DNA of 64,000 nucleotides from Mobiluncus sp034180645 (GCF_034180645.1 NZ_JAXFNY010000012.1:1-64000); one strand, 5' to 3'. Positions 7,112 to 17,309 are shown, counted from the stretch's first letter. A program made the numbers and translations. The notes: generated by a model from the sequence alone, not told the origin.

Positions 7112-9655
7112 CTATTCCTCCAGCTGCGAATCATTGTCCACGTTGAGAGTGATAGCAATTACCCCGTCGCCCTCATCAGCTCGGGAGAAAATCACGCCCT
7201 GAGTGTTGCGCCCGGTCCGGCTGACTTCATCGACCCGGGAACGCACGATTTTGCCTCCCGCCATGATGACCAGCACTTCCGAGTCCTCCTCGGTGACCAG
7301 CGCGCCGACCAGGTCGCCACGAGCCTCAACCAGGTTCGCGACTTTAATCCCCAGGCCGCCGCGGCCCTGCACCCGGTATTCCGACAGCGCCGTGCGTTTC
7401 GCAAATCCGCCCTCGGTCACCACGAACAGGTCTGCATCCGGGCGCACCACGTCCATGGTCAACAGCTCATCCTTGGTCCTAAACCGCATCCCCGTCACGC
7501 CGGACGTGGCCCGACCCATCGGGCGCAGCTGCTCATCGCTGGCGGTAAACCGCAAAGATTGACCGTGACGAGACACTAAAATCAGGTCGTCTGTCGCGTC
7601 CGCCAGGCACGCCGAAACCAGCTGATCCGCCTCCCCGGCATCGTCCTCGCGCAGTTTAATTGCAATCAACCCGCCGGTACGGTTCGTGTCGTAATCGGTC
7701 AGTCGAGTCTTTTTCACAAATCCGAGCCGAGTCGCCAACACCAGGTAGGCTTTGTCCTCAAACGAGGAAACCTGCAGGACCTGGGCGATACGTTCCTCGG
7801 GTTGGAAAGCCAGCAGGTTCGCCACGTGCTGACCTTTCGAGTCGCGCCCGCCTTCGGGAATCTCGTAGGCTTTCGCGCGATACACCCGCCCGAAGTTCGT
7901 AAAGAACAGCAACCAGTCGTGCGAGGAGGTCGTAAAGAAATGCTCGACCTGGTCCTCTTCGCGCAGCGTCGCGCCTTTAATGCCTTTGCCGCCGCGATGT
8001 TGGGATCGGTAAGCGTCGACCCGGGTCCGTTTCGCGTAACCGCCACGAGTGATGGTGACCACCACGTCTTCTTCGGGGATGAGGTCCTCCATCGACATTT
8101 CCCCATCAAAAGGCACGATGGTGGTCTTGCGTTCGTCGCCCCACTTTTCGGTGATTTCGCCCAGTTCCTCAGACACAATGGCGCGCTGGCGTTCGGGGCG
8201 AGCCAATATGTCTTCAAAGTCGGAGACTTTCGCCTCTAATTCGGCGTGTTCGTCCAAAATCTTTTGGCGTTCCAAAGCGGCCAACCGGCGCAGCTGCAAA
8301 GCCAGAATCGCGTCAGCTTGAACCTCGTCCACCTTGAGGAAATCCATCAACCCGACCCGGGCGTCTTCTGCGGTCGGAGAGCGGCGAATCAACGCGATAA
8401 CCTCATCTAGCGCATCCAAAGCCGCCAGGTAGCCTTGCAAGATATGCAGCCGTTCCTGGGCTTTCGCCAACCGGAAAGCGGTGCGGCGTTTGATGACATC
8501 GACCTGATGGGCGGTCCAATAGTGGACAAAACCGTCAATAGACAGGGTCCGCGGCACCCCGTCAACCAGCGCCAACATATTGGCGGGGAAGGAATCTTGC
8601 AACTGGGTGCGTTTATACAGGTTATTCAGCACAACTTTCGGAACGGCGTCGCGTTTCAGCACCACCACAATCCGGGTTCCGGCGCGATCCGACGTTTCGT
8701 CACGAATATCCGCAATGCCCTGCAACTGGCCGTCTTTGACCAGCTGAGCAATCTTAACCTGCAGGTTATCGGGGTTGACCTGGTAGGGCAGCTCGGTCGC
8801 CACCAAACAGGTGCGTCCGTTGAGTTCCTCCACGTTGACCACGGCGCGCTGGGTGATGGAACCGCGACCGGTCCGGTAGGTTTCCTCAATCCCGCGCCGA
8901 CCCAAAATCGTGGCGCCGGTGGGGAAATCCGGGCCTTTAATACGCTGCAGGCAGGCCTCGAGCAACTCTTCGCGGGTGGCTTCAGGGTTTTGCAGATACC
9001 ATTGGGCTGCGTCAGCGACTTCCCGCAAGTTGTGGGGCGGAATCCTGGTCGCCATGCCCACCGCGATACCCTCCGACCCGTTAATCAGCAGGTTCGGGAT
9101 ACGGCTGGGCAGCACGGTCGGCTCTTGGGAGCGCCCGTCATAGTTGTCCATGAAATCGACGGTGTCCTCGTCGATGTCACGCACCATTTCCATGGCGAGG
9201 GCCGCCATCTTGCATTCCGTGTACCGAGGCGCGGCCGGCCCCAGGTTACCGGGGGAACCAAAGTTGCCTTGACCAGCCACCAAAGGGTAACGCAGCGACC
9301 AGGGCTGCACCAACCGGGCTAGTGCGTCATAGACCGAAGAATCCCCGTGCGGGTGGAAGTGACCCAAAACGTCGCCCACCACGCGCATACACTTGGAATA
9401 CCCGCCGTTCGGGCGGTAACCGCCGTCATACATGGTGTAGATGACGCGGCGGTGTACCGGTTTCAGCCCATCGCGCACATCGGGCAGGGCGCGGCCCACG
9501 ATGACGCTCATGGCGTAGTCCATGTAGGACTTTTTCATCTCTTTTTCCAAATCCACCTGCATGACGCGGGGGGATTCCGCCTCAGTAATCACGGGGGCAT
9601 CAGGATGAAGGATGTCCTCGACTTCGGAATCGTTGTTGTCTTGGTTATCAGCCAT
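7112..9655 (-). CDS. gyrA: DNA gyrase subunit A
   Basis: The 847-residue breakage-reunion subunit of gyrase acts with GyrB to introduce negative supercoils. Catalytic Tyr145 is in PRYTE. The quinolone-resistance region reads HPHGDSSVYDA, with Ser106 and Asp110 at the positions equal to E. coli Ser83 and Asp87, so no classical resistance change is present. The C-terminal domain has the GyrA box (QHRGGKG), which separates gyrase from topoisomerase IV. It is followed by six beta-pinwheel blades. It lies 59 nt after gyrB in the same direction. Confidence 0.98.
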   Translation of the reverse strand: MADNQDNNDSEVEDILHPDAPVITEAESPRVMQVDLEKEMKKSYMDYAMSVIVGRALPDVRDGLKPVHRRVIYTMYDGGYRPNGGYSKCMRVVGDVLGHFHPHGDSSVYDALARLVQPWSLRYPLVAGQGNFGSPGNLGPAAPRYTECKMAALAMEMVRDIDEDTVDFMDNYDGRSQEPTVLPSRIPNLLINGSEGIAVGMATRIPPHNLREVADAAQWYLQNPEATREELLEACLQRIKGPDFPTGATILGRRGIEETYRTGRGSITQRAVVNVEELNGRTCLVATELPYQVNPDNLQVKIAQLVKDGQLQGIADIRDETSDRAGTRIVVVLKRDAVPKVVLNNLYKRTQLQDSFPANMLALVDGVPRTLSIDGFVHYWTAHQVDVIKRRTAFRLAKAQERLHILQGYLAALDALDEVIALIRRSPTAEDARVGLMDFLKVDEVQADAILALQLRRLAALERQKILDEHAELEAKVSDFEDILARPERQRAIVSEELGEITEKWGDERKTTIVPFDGEMSMEDLIPEEDVVVTITRGGYAKRTRVDAYRSQHRGGKGIKGATLREEDQVEHFFTTSSHDWLLFFTNFGRVYRAKAYEIPEGGRDSKGQHVANLLAFQPEERIAQVLQVSSFEDKAYLVLATRLGFVKKTRLTDYDTNRTGGLIAIKLREDDAGEADQLVSACLADATDDLILVSRHGQSLRFTASDEQLRPMGRATSGVTGMRFRTKDELLTMDVVRPDADLFVVTEGGFAKRTALSEYRVQGRGGLGIKVANLVEARGDLVGALVTEEDSEVLVIMAGGKIVRSRVDEVSRTGRNTQGVIFSRADEGDGVIAITLNVDNDSQLEE

Positions 9656-9714
9656 TTCCCTTGTCTTTCAATAGCTTGGTGAGAGTTTCACCGTGGCTTG
9701 TGGTTGTCGTTCGC

Positions 9715-11739
9715 TTAGATATCCAAGAACCGTACGTCTTGGGCGTTGCGTTGGATAAAGGCGCGCCGCGAACTCACGTCCTCGCCCATGAGCAGCGAAA
9801 ATACTTCGTCAGCGGAGGCGGCCTCGTCCATCGTGACCTGTTTCAACAGTCGCACGCTGGGATCCATCGTGGTTTCCCACAGTTCCTGGGCGCTCATCTC
9901 GCCCAAGCCTTTGTAGCGTTGAATCCCGCCTTCCTTGGGCATTCGCGCCCCGGAGTCCAGACCCAAGCTGACCAGCTTGTCCTTTTCCTTGTCGGAATAG
10001 ACGAACTGGTGAGGTTTGTTAGACCACTTCAGACGGTAGAGCGGCGGGGTGGCCAGGAACACGTGACCGTTTTCGATGAGCGGACGCATATAGCGGAACA
10101 GCAGGGTCAGCAGCAGGGTGGTGATGTGTTGTCCGTCCACGTCGGCGTCTGCCATCAGCACAATCTTGTAGTAGCGCAGTTTCGATAGGTCGAAATCTTC
10201 GCCAATCCCGGTGCCAAAAGCGGTGATGAGGGACTGGATTTCTTTGTTGTCCAAAGCGCGGTCCAGGCGGGCCTTTTCCACGTTGAGGATTTTGCCGCGC
10301 AACGGCAGGATAGCCTGGTGAGCCGGGTCGCGCCCCGCCACCGCCGAACCGCCTGCCGAATCGCCCTCGACCAGGAAAATTTCGCATTCGGAAGCGTCCC
10401 GGCTGGAGCAATCCCGCAGCTTACCCGGCATTGAGAAGGAATCCAGAGCGGTCTTGCGCCGGGTCGCGTCCCGGGCTTTCCGCGCCGCGTTACGGGCCTG
10501 CTGGGCGGACTGGGCTTTGGAAATAATCGCCTTACATTCCGCCGGGTGGGCATCGAACCAGTCTCCCAGCTGGGAATATACGGTTTGCTGTACGAAAGTG
10601 CGGGCCTCGGTGTTGCCGAGTTTCGTTTTCGTCTGGCCCTCAAACTGGGGGTTGCGGATTTTCACGGAAATCACGGCGGTTAAGCCCTCGCGGCAATCGT
10701 CGCCGGAGAGGTTTTCGTCTTTGTCCTTAATGAAGCCTTTTTCTCGGCCCACCTTGTTCATCAGCGAAGTTAGCGCCGCGCGGAACCCTTCCTCGTGAGT
10801 GCCGCCTTCGGTGGTGTTGATGGTGTTGGCGTAGGTATAGATGGATTCGGAGTAAGCGCTGGTCCACTGCAGGGCGATTTCCAGCGCCATCGCGTTATCG
10901 GTGTCCTCCACGCTGGCCTCAAAGTCGATGATTTCCTCGTGAATGACCTCGGATTTTTTGGTGGTGTTGATGAAATGCACGTAGTCGTGCAACCCGTTTT
11001 CGTAACAGTAAGACACCGAGCGATGTCCGACCTTGGGAGAATCCGCTTCACCGTCCTGATCTCCGGTTACGAAATCGCCTTCCGCAGTCACGTTGGGGCG
11101 TTCATCAGTGAGGGTGATGCGCAGTCCTTTGTTCAGGAAAGCCATCTGTTGGAAACGGGTCCGCAGGGTTTCATAGTCAAACTCGACAGTTTCAAAAATG
11201 TCCGGGTCCGGGTAAAACACCTGAACGGTCCCGGTTTCATCGGTGGGTTCGCCGCGGCGCAACGGCTGGATGACTTTGCCCCCGTCACCAAACTCGATAT
11301 GCCACTGGAAACCGTCTCGTTTCACGGTGGTCAAAATCCTCGTGGATAGGGCGTTTACCACCGAAATGCCGACCCCGTGCAAGCCGCCGGACACCGCGTA
11401 GGACGAGCCACCGAACTTGCCTCCCGCGTGCAGAATCGTCATGACGACTTCCACCGTGGGGCGGTGTTCACTGGGGTGTTCCGCGACCGGAATACCGCGG
11501 CCGTTATCAGCCACCCTCACCCCACCGTCAGCTTGTAAAGTCACCTCAATATGGTCACAGTACCCAGCCAAAGACTCATCGACCGAGTTGTCTACCACCT
11601 CATAAACCAAGTGGTGTAAGCCCCGCTCCCCGGTGGATCCGATGTACATACCGGGTCGGACTCGCACTGCTTCCAGGCCTTCGAGGACCTTAATGTCAGA
11701 AGCGTCATAGTGCTCCTCGGGCGTTTCAAAATCGCTCAC
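9715..11739 (-). CDS. gyrB: DNA gyrase subunit B
   Basis: ATPase subunit of gyrase. It has an N-terminal GHKL ATPase (VDNSVDE, DNGRGIP, GGLHGVG), a transducer domain, and a TOPRIM domain with EGDSAGGSA and the ADADVDGQH metal site. The TIGSTG-type P-loop neighbours match. I choose GTG 11739 (674 residues): GGAG lies 8 nt upstream. An in-frame GTG at 11772 lacks such a site and would add 11 lysine-rich residues. The gene order dnaN-recF-dciA-gyrB-gyrA is the standard actinobacterial one. Confidence 0.97.
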   Translation of the reverse strand: MSDFETPEEHYDASDIKVLEGLEAVRVRPGMYIGSTGERGLHHLVYEVVDNSVDESLAGYCDHIEVTLQADGGVRVADNGRGIPVAEHPSEHRPTVEVVMTILHAGGKFGGSSYAVSGGLHGVGISVVNALSTRILTTVKRDGFQWHIEFGDGGKVIQPLRRGEPTDETGTVQVFYPDPDIFETVEFDYETLRTRFQQMAFLNKGLRITLTDERPNVTAEGDFVTGDQDGEADSPKVGHRSVSYCYENGLHDYVHFINTTKKSEVIHEEIIDFEASVEDTDNAMALEIALQWTSAYSESIYTYANTINTTEGGTHEEGFRAALTSLMNKVGREKGFIKDKDENLSGDDCREGLTAVISVKIRNPQFEGQTKTKLGNTEARTFVQQTVYSQLGDWFDAHPAECKAIISKAQSAQQARNAARKARDATRRKTALDSFSMPGKLRDCSSRDASECEIFLVEGDSAGGSAVAGRDPAHQAILPLRGKILNVEKARLDRALDNKEIQSLITAFGTGIGEDFDLSKLRYYKIVLMADADVDGQHITTLLLTLLFRYMRPLIENGHVFLATPPLYRLKWSNKPHQFVYSDKEKDKLVSLGLDSGARMPKEGGIQRYKGLGEMSAQELWETTMDPSVRLLKQVTMDEAASADEVFSLLMGEDVSSRRAFIQRNAQDVRFLDI

Positions 11740-11938
11740 GTTTGTGTCTCCTTTTTTCGGCTTTTTCGCCACTATAATCCTATCGAATTATTTGACGATT
11801 GCCCTTTAGAGACGCGTAAAGACGGATTTAACAGGTTTTATGTAAAATTATGGCAAACCAGGTTTGGGGGGTCTGCGGGCCGTAAATCCTGGCTTTATAG
11901 GTTTGGCAAGTTTTGGCACTAGGCCGGTTGGCCCGGTT

Positions 11939-12607
11939 TTAGCCGTAAGTGTCGCGCGGTCCGCGTCCCGGAACGCTGCGCGGGCCGTGGTTCCAGGACG
12001 GCACTTGGGGGCCGCGGATAATGATTTGGTTCACCACTCCTGCCCCAAGTCGCCGGGTCAGTTGTTTGAGCAGTTCGGGAAGCAAAAACTTCAGCTGGGT
12101 AGCCCAAGCGGTAGAGTCGGTACGGACGATGAGTTTGCCCCCATCGAAACTCTCTACTGTGGAATGAGCCGCGACCTGGGCGCCGACATATTCTTCCCAA
12201 TGTTTTTTTACGTCCACGATTTCCAGCGGAGTCTGCCACCCCAGACGCCTAGCCAAATGCCCCAGGAGGAACCCGGCCTGTTGAGGATCGTTACGGGAGG
12301 GACGTGACAGGTCGGTAAAACTGGCGGTGGCCGGTCCCGGGGCGGACAGTTGCTCGATGCGCTCCGGGGTAGAACCGAGGCTTTTGGCCAGGTCAGTGTA
12401 ATATTTTTTCGCGATTTCGCGGTCCAGCCATTCCCGTTCGCTCAAACTGTCCGAGTCGGGCTCGGTGGTGGAAAACCCGCGCACTTTCCCGGTGAGGGGA
12501 TAAAAGCCCTGACTAAACATGAGTTCCCGGTAGCGTTTTACGGCGCGGCGCGGTAGGGGGGAATGCATGGTGGGATACAGCCCGGAATAGTCGATGCCTT
12601 TAGCCAC
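11939..12607 (-). CDS. DUF721 / DciA-like protein
   Basis: About 222 residues. The C-terminal half (WQTPLEIVDVKKHWEEYVGAQ, then GGKLIVRTDSTAWATQLKFL and LGAGVVNQIIIRGP) is the DUF721 domain, related to DciA, which helps load the replicative helicase in bacteria that lack DnaC/DnaI. Its place between recF and gyrB is conserved across actinobacteria. I prefer GTG 12607, with GGGAGG upstream. An in-frame ATG at 12646 has no such site. Helicase loading is inferred from the family; no direct motif proves it. Confidence 0.85.
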   Translation of the reverse strand: MAKGIDYSGLYPTMHSPLPRRAVKRYRELMFSQGFYPLTGKVRGFSTTEPDSDSLSEREWLDREIAKKYYTDLAKSLGSTPERIEQLSAPGPATASFTDLSRPSRNDPQQAGFLLGHLARRLGWQTPLEIVDVKKHWEEYVGAQVAAHSTVESFDGGKLIVRTDSTAWATQLKFLLPELLKQLTRRLGAGVVNQIIIRGPQVPSWNHGPRSVPGRGPRDTYG

Positions 12608-12656
12608 GACTGACCCCCTCCCTGCTGACGGTGACTGCCCTGCCATTATTCTGACA

Positions 12657-13898
12657 TTATTGCAAAAAATCCGGTGCCGCTCCCTGACCGAGGGGCTCTA
12701 CGCTGCTTTCACGGGTTTGCCGGTCCAAAGTGACGCGATAAAACGCGGCGTGCAGGGCGTCGGGAATTTCGGTTCCGGTAGCGGAAGTAATAAACACCTG
12801 GTCGGCCTGGTCAATAGCCCACAGCAGGGCAGCGCGGCGCTGTTCATCGAGTTCGGCAAACACATCATCTAACAGCAACACCGGGGCATCGGCAAAATTC
12901 TCGCGCAGCAAGGAAAACTCAGCCAGACGCAGACTCAAAGCATAGGACCAGGACTCGCCGTGCGAGGCAAACCCTTTGACCGGCAAGCCGTGCAAGTGTA
13001 ACTCCAGTTCGTCACGATGCGGACCGACCAAGTTGACTCCACGCCGGGCCTCATCGGCGCGACGCTGGACCAGGGCTTGGCGAAACGCGGCCGTCAATGA
13101 ATCCGGGTCTGACCACAGTTGTTTTTGCTCGCTGGCGGGCAGGTCGAGAGTTTTCGTGACACTATCCGCATATGTTAGGCCCACCGGGGCGCTATGTCCG
13201 GCAATCCGGGCATACACCTGGGGCAGATACTCGCCCAACAGGCTTACCACCCGCGCCCGTTCACTCATGATTTCCACCGCCGCCGGCACCAGGGCATCAT
13301 CCCAGATAGACAGCTGGATTTCATCTATCGGCGCCCGACGTTTCGCTAGGTCTTTCAGGTAAGCTCCGCGTTGACGGGCGACTTTCGTGTATTCGCTCAA
13401 CGTCCCGGCCAAGGTCGGACGCAGCTGGATAGCGATACGGTCCAAGAAAGTGCGGCGCGTAGCGGGATCGCCTTGGACCAGTTGCAAATCTTCGGGGGCA
13501 AACAGCACGGTAGACAGGTGTCCCAGCAGGGCGCGTGGGCGCACATTGTGTCGGTTTATCATGGCGCGATTGGCCCGGCCAGCCAACAGTTCCATCTCTA
13601 ACAGTTCCCCGTTAGCCTCCGGGTCCGCAATGTCACTACCAGGATGAATCCGGGCCCGGATTACTCCCGCGCGCAGCAACGCGGGTGAGCTGGCCGTGTC
13701 CCCGGCTTCGCGAAAAATCAAACCCGCATCCGTGCCAATCCGGTGCGAAGCCAGCACGGCCAGGTAGTTTATGGCCTCTATCAGGTTCGTTTTGCCCTGC
13801 CCATTGGCGCCGACAAACACGTTGGTTCCCGCCGGAAAGCGCACAATTACCTGACGGTAGGAACGAAACCAGTCCAGAGCCAGGTCGGAAACAAACAC
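12657..13898 (-). CDS. recF: DNA replication/repair ATPase RecF
   Basis: A 413-residue SMC-like ATPase that loads RecA at gaps. The Walker A motif is GANGQGKTN near the N-terminus. The signature motif is around SHGESWSYALSLRLAEF, and Walker B is VLLLDDVFAELDEQR. It starts at GTG 13898 with GGGGG a few bases before. It follows dnaN by 39 nt in the same direction, so the two are probably co-transcribed. Confidence 0.97.
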   Translation of the reverse strand: MFVSDLALDWFRSYRQVIVRFPAGTNVFVGANGQGKTNLIEAINYLAVLASHRIGTDAGLIFREAGDTASSPALLRAGVIRARIHPGSDIADPEANGELLEMELLAGRANRAMINRHNVRPRALLGHLSTVLFAPEDLQLVQGDPATRRTFLDRIAIQLRPTLAGTLSEYTKVARQRGAYLKDLAKRRAPIDEIQLSIWDDALVPAAVEIMSERARVVSLLGEYLPQVYARIAGHSAPVGLTYADSVTKTLDLPASEQKQLWSDPDSLTAAFRQALVQRRADEARRGVNLVGPHRDELELHLHGLPVKGFASHGESWSYALSLRLAEFSLLRENFADAPVLLLDDVFAELDEQRRAALLWAIDQADQVFITSATGTEIPDALHAAFYRVTLDRQTRESSVEPLGQGAAPDFLQ

Positions 13899-13937
13899 GC
13901 GACCCCCAGAAACCTCACTTGACCGTATCGAAAACTT

Positions 13938-15080
13938 CTAAATGCTGGTGCGGATGGGCATAATCAGGTAGCGGAACGTCAGATTATCCTCGCCCGTTTC
14001 TTCCTTTTGACCGGTAATGACCACGGGTTTCGCCTCATCCTTGAACGACAAGCGCGCATAGGGCTCATCGATGGCGCCCAGGCCTTCCAGCAGCATTCGC
14101 GAGTTGAAAGACACCGCGATGTCCGGGCCGTTCAGCAGGGCGGGAATCGTGTCGCTGGCGCTGTTCTCTCCGCCGTTGCCCGCCAGGAACTCTAGCTGAC
14201 CGGAGGTAAAGCGCAGGGAAATCTGTTGATTAGAAAGGTTCGAGGACACGATAGCCACGCGCTTAGCCGTTTCAATGAACTGATCGACCTGAACCACGGC
14301 CGTAACATTAATCGGTTCAGGGAACAGACGGCGCACGTCAGGATAGTTTCCATCGTTAATCTGGGATGTAAACACCCGACCGTTCGCGGCCAAACCAATC
14401 AGGGAAGCGGGACTGTTGGCTGAACCCACCGCGATTTCGACATCGCCTGCGGTAGCAATGTTCTTTGCCGCATCGCTCAAGTTCTTGGCTTTCACCACCA
14501 GGTCTTGATTACCGCCCTGACCACCGGCCCACGGCATTTCCTTTAACGCCATCCGGTAACGGTCTGTCGCCAAGAGATAGAGCTTGTCCGGGCGCACCTC
14601 CAAGGAAATGCCCGTCAACAGCGGCAACGTTTCATCACGAGAGGCGGCCACCGCGACTTGTGAAATAGAATGAGCAAAAGCAGCGGCATCGACCTTCCCA
14701 ACACTTTCGGGCAACTGCGGCAACGGCGGGTACTCCTCAGAATGCATCATGATGAGGTTTTGTTTGAAAGAACCGCAGGTGATGTGCAGGTAGTTATCCT
14801 CTGTAGCGAAGGTCACCAGGTCGGCGCTGGTCGGCAAGGCTCGTGCCGTTTCGCTGAGCAGTTTGCCGTCCACTACCGCCACACCGGGTTCAGTGACATC
14901 TTCGGCTCCGACCGTCACGCGGGAAGAAACTTCGTAATCATAGGAGGAAAACTCGACCCCGTCCTCTCGTGCTTCGATGCGTACCCCGGAGAGCACCGCC
15001 ACCGCCGGACGAGGTGAAATGGACCGGGAACTCCATGCCACAGCTTCTGCCAAAGTATCGCGTCTCAACACGAGTTCCAT
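13938..15080 (-). CDS. dnaN: DNA polymerase III sliding clamp (beta subunit)
   Basis: 380 residues forming three clamp domains. Recognisable blocks are SSRSISPRPAVAVLSGVRIEA at the N-terminus, LLTGISLEV in the middle domain and DEPYARLSFKDEAKPVVITG near the end; the last residues YLIMPIRT are the usual C-terminal strand. GGGAGGAA precedes the ATG. It is the first gene leftward of the origin spacer (15081-15775). Confidence 0.98.
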   Translation of the reverse strand: MELVLRRDTLAEAVAWSSRSISPRPAVAVLSGVRIEAREDGVEFSSYDYEVSSRVTVGAEDVTEPGVAVVDGKLLSETARALPTSADLVTFATEDNYLHITCGSFKQNLIMMHSEEYPPLPQLPESVGKVDAAAFAHSISQVAVAASRDETLPLLTGISLEVRPDKLYLLATDRYRMALKEMPWAGGQGGNQDLVVKAKNLSDAAKNIATAGDVEIAVGSANSPASLIGLAANGRVFTSQINDGNYPDVRRLFPEPINVTAVVQVDQFIETAKRVAIVSSNLSNQQISLRFTSGQLEFLAGNGGENSASDTIPALLNGPDIAVSFNSRMLLEGLGAIDEPYARLSFKDEAKPVVITGQKEETGEDNLTFRYLIMPIRTSI

Positions 15081-15775
15081 GAAATTCCTCCCGAATGCTA
15101 AATGTTGTTATACAAACTCTAACCCAAAACCGCATAGTTGAGTACTCCCGTAGTTTGCCGAATTTTCAACCACGGGCGCGAGGTTCATGAGCCCCGACGA
15201 TTCTTTGATGAAGGCAGAGAGGCGCATAATAATTTAAAAATAATTATCTTCATAACCGGTGTGAATTCTGTGTAAAACCCGATTTTGCTAGGTGGGAGTT
15301 CGGAATCACAAATCTGTAGTTCAGTTGATAACTTTCTGGACAAACTTGGGGAGCCTGTGGATGAAATGCTGTCCACAATTTCTTCCACAACCAATCCCCG
15401 AAAAATCTTGCTCTCTTCCCCAGCTTTGTCCACATTCGCGAGTGTGTCTTGGATTTTAGGTGCGGGAGCGGTATGACGTGGGGTTTTGCGCCGTTCGGGG
15501 TCGCGGAGGTTTTTAAAGTAGCCGATGATTGCCCGTCACCAAATATTGCGGTAACCGGAATGGGAGAGGGGGGAGGAACCCGTACGACGCTGGGGAGGGT
15601 GCTCCCTCGATGTCGCTAGGGTCCTCCCCCCGCGACCCTTGAGCGGTACACCGCGACCTCCCCCAAGCACCTCGTGAACTGGAGAATTACTGTCCGCACC
15701 GACCTTGTGAACAGAACAAGAGAGGCAGAGGCAGAAAGAAAAAGAGATGAAAAAACTGTTGGAAAGGCAGTGGAA
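15081..15775. other. dnaA-dnaN spacer: candidate chromosomal origin (oriC)
   Basis: 695 nt with no credible gene. At 15226-15254 there is an AT-only-type tract (around AATAATTTAAAAATAATTA), a possible unwinding element. DnaA-box-like 9-mers follow: 15335-15343, 15356-15364 (TGTGGATGA), 15369-15377 (CTGTCCACA), 15381-15389 (TCTTCCACA) and 15426-15434 (TTGTCCACA, the form preferred in many actinobacteria). At 15568-15631 a long GC-rich hairpin is present. The location matches known actinobacterial origins; function is inferred. Confidence 0.75.
15568..15631. other. Long GC-rich nested hairpin in the origin spacer
   Basis: GGGGGGAGGA (15568-15577) plus CCC pairs with GGGTCCTCCCCCC (15619-15631) as a 13-bp stem with one bulged A. 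Inside it CGAC/GTCG (15585-15588 with 15612-15615) and GAGGG/CCCTC (15595-15599 with 15604-15608) form two further stems with a 4-nt loop. No poly-T run follows on either strand, so it does not look like a simple terminator. It may be a small RNA or an origin structure; role unknown. Confidence 0.5.
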
Positions 15776-17230
15776 CTAGGATTCGCGGGTGGCGCGGCGC
15801 ACCGCATCGGAAATGTCGGAAACAGACTTGAACGTTTGGGTGTCTTCCTTCATGGAGGCTGCGACCTTTTTATTTGCGTGCATGACGGTCGTGTGATCGC
15901 GACCCCCGAAAGCGGCTCCGACCTGGGGAAGTGACAAATCGGTCAGTTCACGGCACAGGTACATAGCGATTTGGCGCGGCCCCACCACGGTGCGTGACCG
16001 ATTCGCGGAGAGCAAGTCCTCGGACTTTAACGCAAAATATTGGGCGGTGCAGTCAATAATCATCTCGGGAGTGATTTCTTTGGCGCCCTTGCCGGTCATC
16101 AAGTCGCGAATGGCCAGTTTCGCGGTTTCTATGGTGGCAGGCACATGGTTTAGCGACCAATACGCCGTAACCCGAATCAACGCGCCCTCCAAAGCGCGAA
16201 TGTCGGAATCGACGTTAGAGGCGATGAACTCCGCCACATCATCGGGCATCTGTAGGTTTCCGGCCTGGGCTTTTCGACGCAAAATCGCGATGCGCGTCTC
16301 TAGGCTGGGGGGCTGAATATCCGCCATCAAACCCCACTCCAAGCGGGAACGGACCCGTTCTTCAAACCCTTTCAGCTCCTTGGGAGCCACGTCAGACGTG
16401 ATGACGACCTGTTTTTGTGCGGTGTGCAGCGTATTAAAAGTGTGGAAGAACTCCTCGAGCGTTTGTTCTTTACCGGCTAGGAACTGAATATCGTCGATGA
16501 GCAGGAAGTCGACCTCCCGGTAGCGAGCCTGGAAATCGGCGAAAGTCTGGGAGGCGATGGCGTTGATGAACTCGTTGGTGAATTCCTCGGAGGAAATGTA
16601 TTTCACTTTCGATTCGGGGTACAGCTCCAGGGCGTAGTTACCGATGGCGTGCAACAGGTGGGTTTTGCCCAATCCGGGACCGCCGTAGATAAACAGGGGA
16701 TTGTAGGCTTTTGCAGGTGAAGCCACGACCGATTCCGCGGCCGCGGCGGTAAATGAGTTCGAAGAGCCGATGACGAAAGAGTCAAAAGTGTAGGTTGGGT
16801 TTAGTCCCGTGTTCGAGTCGATGTGCAGGACGTGGTGACTTTCCCCAGGTTCCCATACGGGAGCGGTGGGGGCGCTCGGCTGGATGGGCAGGGGTTGGAC
16901 GGGTTCATAAGTTTGGGGTGCGGGCGCCACGTTGCCCAGGTTTTCGTCCACCGTCACAATCAGGTTGTTAATAGGGCGATTCAAGACCTCACCAAAAGTT
17001 GTTTTAAACAGCTCGTAGTACTTCGACTCAATCATGGTTTTGACGTCGTTGCTGGATACCGCCAAGACTGCCGCGTCACCGGATTCCCCCAAACCTTTGG
17101 ATTGGCGAATGAGCGCCAAATCGAAGTCCCCAATTTTGCCTGAAGCACTGAGGTTTTGTAGTGCTTGGGCCCAAAAATCGGTTGGTCCAAGGTCAGCGTT
17201 AGTTCCGCTTTCCCAGGCCGCATTGTTCAC
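15776..17230 (-). CDS. dnaA: Chromosomal replication initiator DnaA
   Basis: The protein has N-terminal domain I, a proline-rich linker (PQTYEPVQPLPIQPSAPTAP), the AAA+ core with Walker A GGPGLGKTH and Walker B LLIDDIQFLAGKE, and the C-terminal DNA-binding domain with the DnaA signature around GGRDHTTVMHA. I place the start at GTG 17230 (484 residues): GAGGAG lies 9 nt upstream. An in-frame GTG at 17317 would add 29 residues that are unlike DnaA domain I, and it would sit inside a perfect DnaA box. With the shorter start, boxes at 17310-17330 fall in the leader or promoter, consistent with autoregulation. Confidence 0.95.
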   Translation of the reverse strand: MNNAAWESGTNADLGPTDFWAQALQNLSASGKIGDFDLALIRQSKGLGESGDAAVLAVSSNDVKTMIESKYYELFKTTFGEVLNRPINNLIVTVDENLGNVAPAPQTYEPVQPLPIQPSAPTAPVWEPGESHHVLHIDSNTGLNPTYTFDSFVIGSSNSFTAAAAESVVASPAKAYNPLFIYGGPGLGKTHLLHAIGNYALELYPESKVKYISSEEFTNEFINAIASQTFADFQARYREVDFLLIDDIQFLAGKEQTLEEFFHTFNTLHTAQKQVVITSDVAPKELKGFEERVRSRLEWGLMADIQPPSLETRIAILRRKAQAGNLQMPDDVAEFIASNVDSDIRALEGALIRVTAYWSLNHVPATIETAKLAIRDLMTGKGAKEITPEMIIDCTAQYFALKSEDLLSANRSRTVVGPRQIAMYLCRELTDLSLPQVGAAFGGRDHTTVMHANKKVAASMKEDTQTFKSVSDISDAVRRATRES

Positions 17231-17309
17231 GGTAAGTATCTCCTCGGCAGTTGCTTTTATCCAGATAAAACTGAATAAATCTTGCCACTCTTTGGCGGAA
17301 TCCACAAAG

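Noticed and set aside
8435..9322. Open frame of 295 codons on the plus strand opposite gyrA
   Set aside because: Exact antisense of a strongly conserved gene; the amino-acid composition is that of a shadow frame.
7112..9655. Quinolone-resistance mutation in gyrA
   Set aside because: Ser106 and Asp110 are the wild-type residues at the key positions.
15540..15660. CRISPR-like repeats
   Set aside because: G/C runs form one nested hairpin, not regularly spaced direct repeats. No CRISPR array or cas gene is seen in the window.
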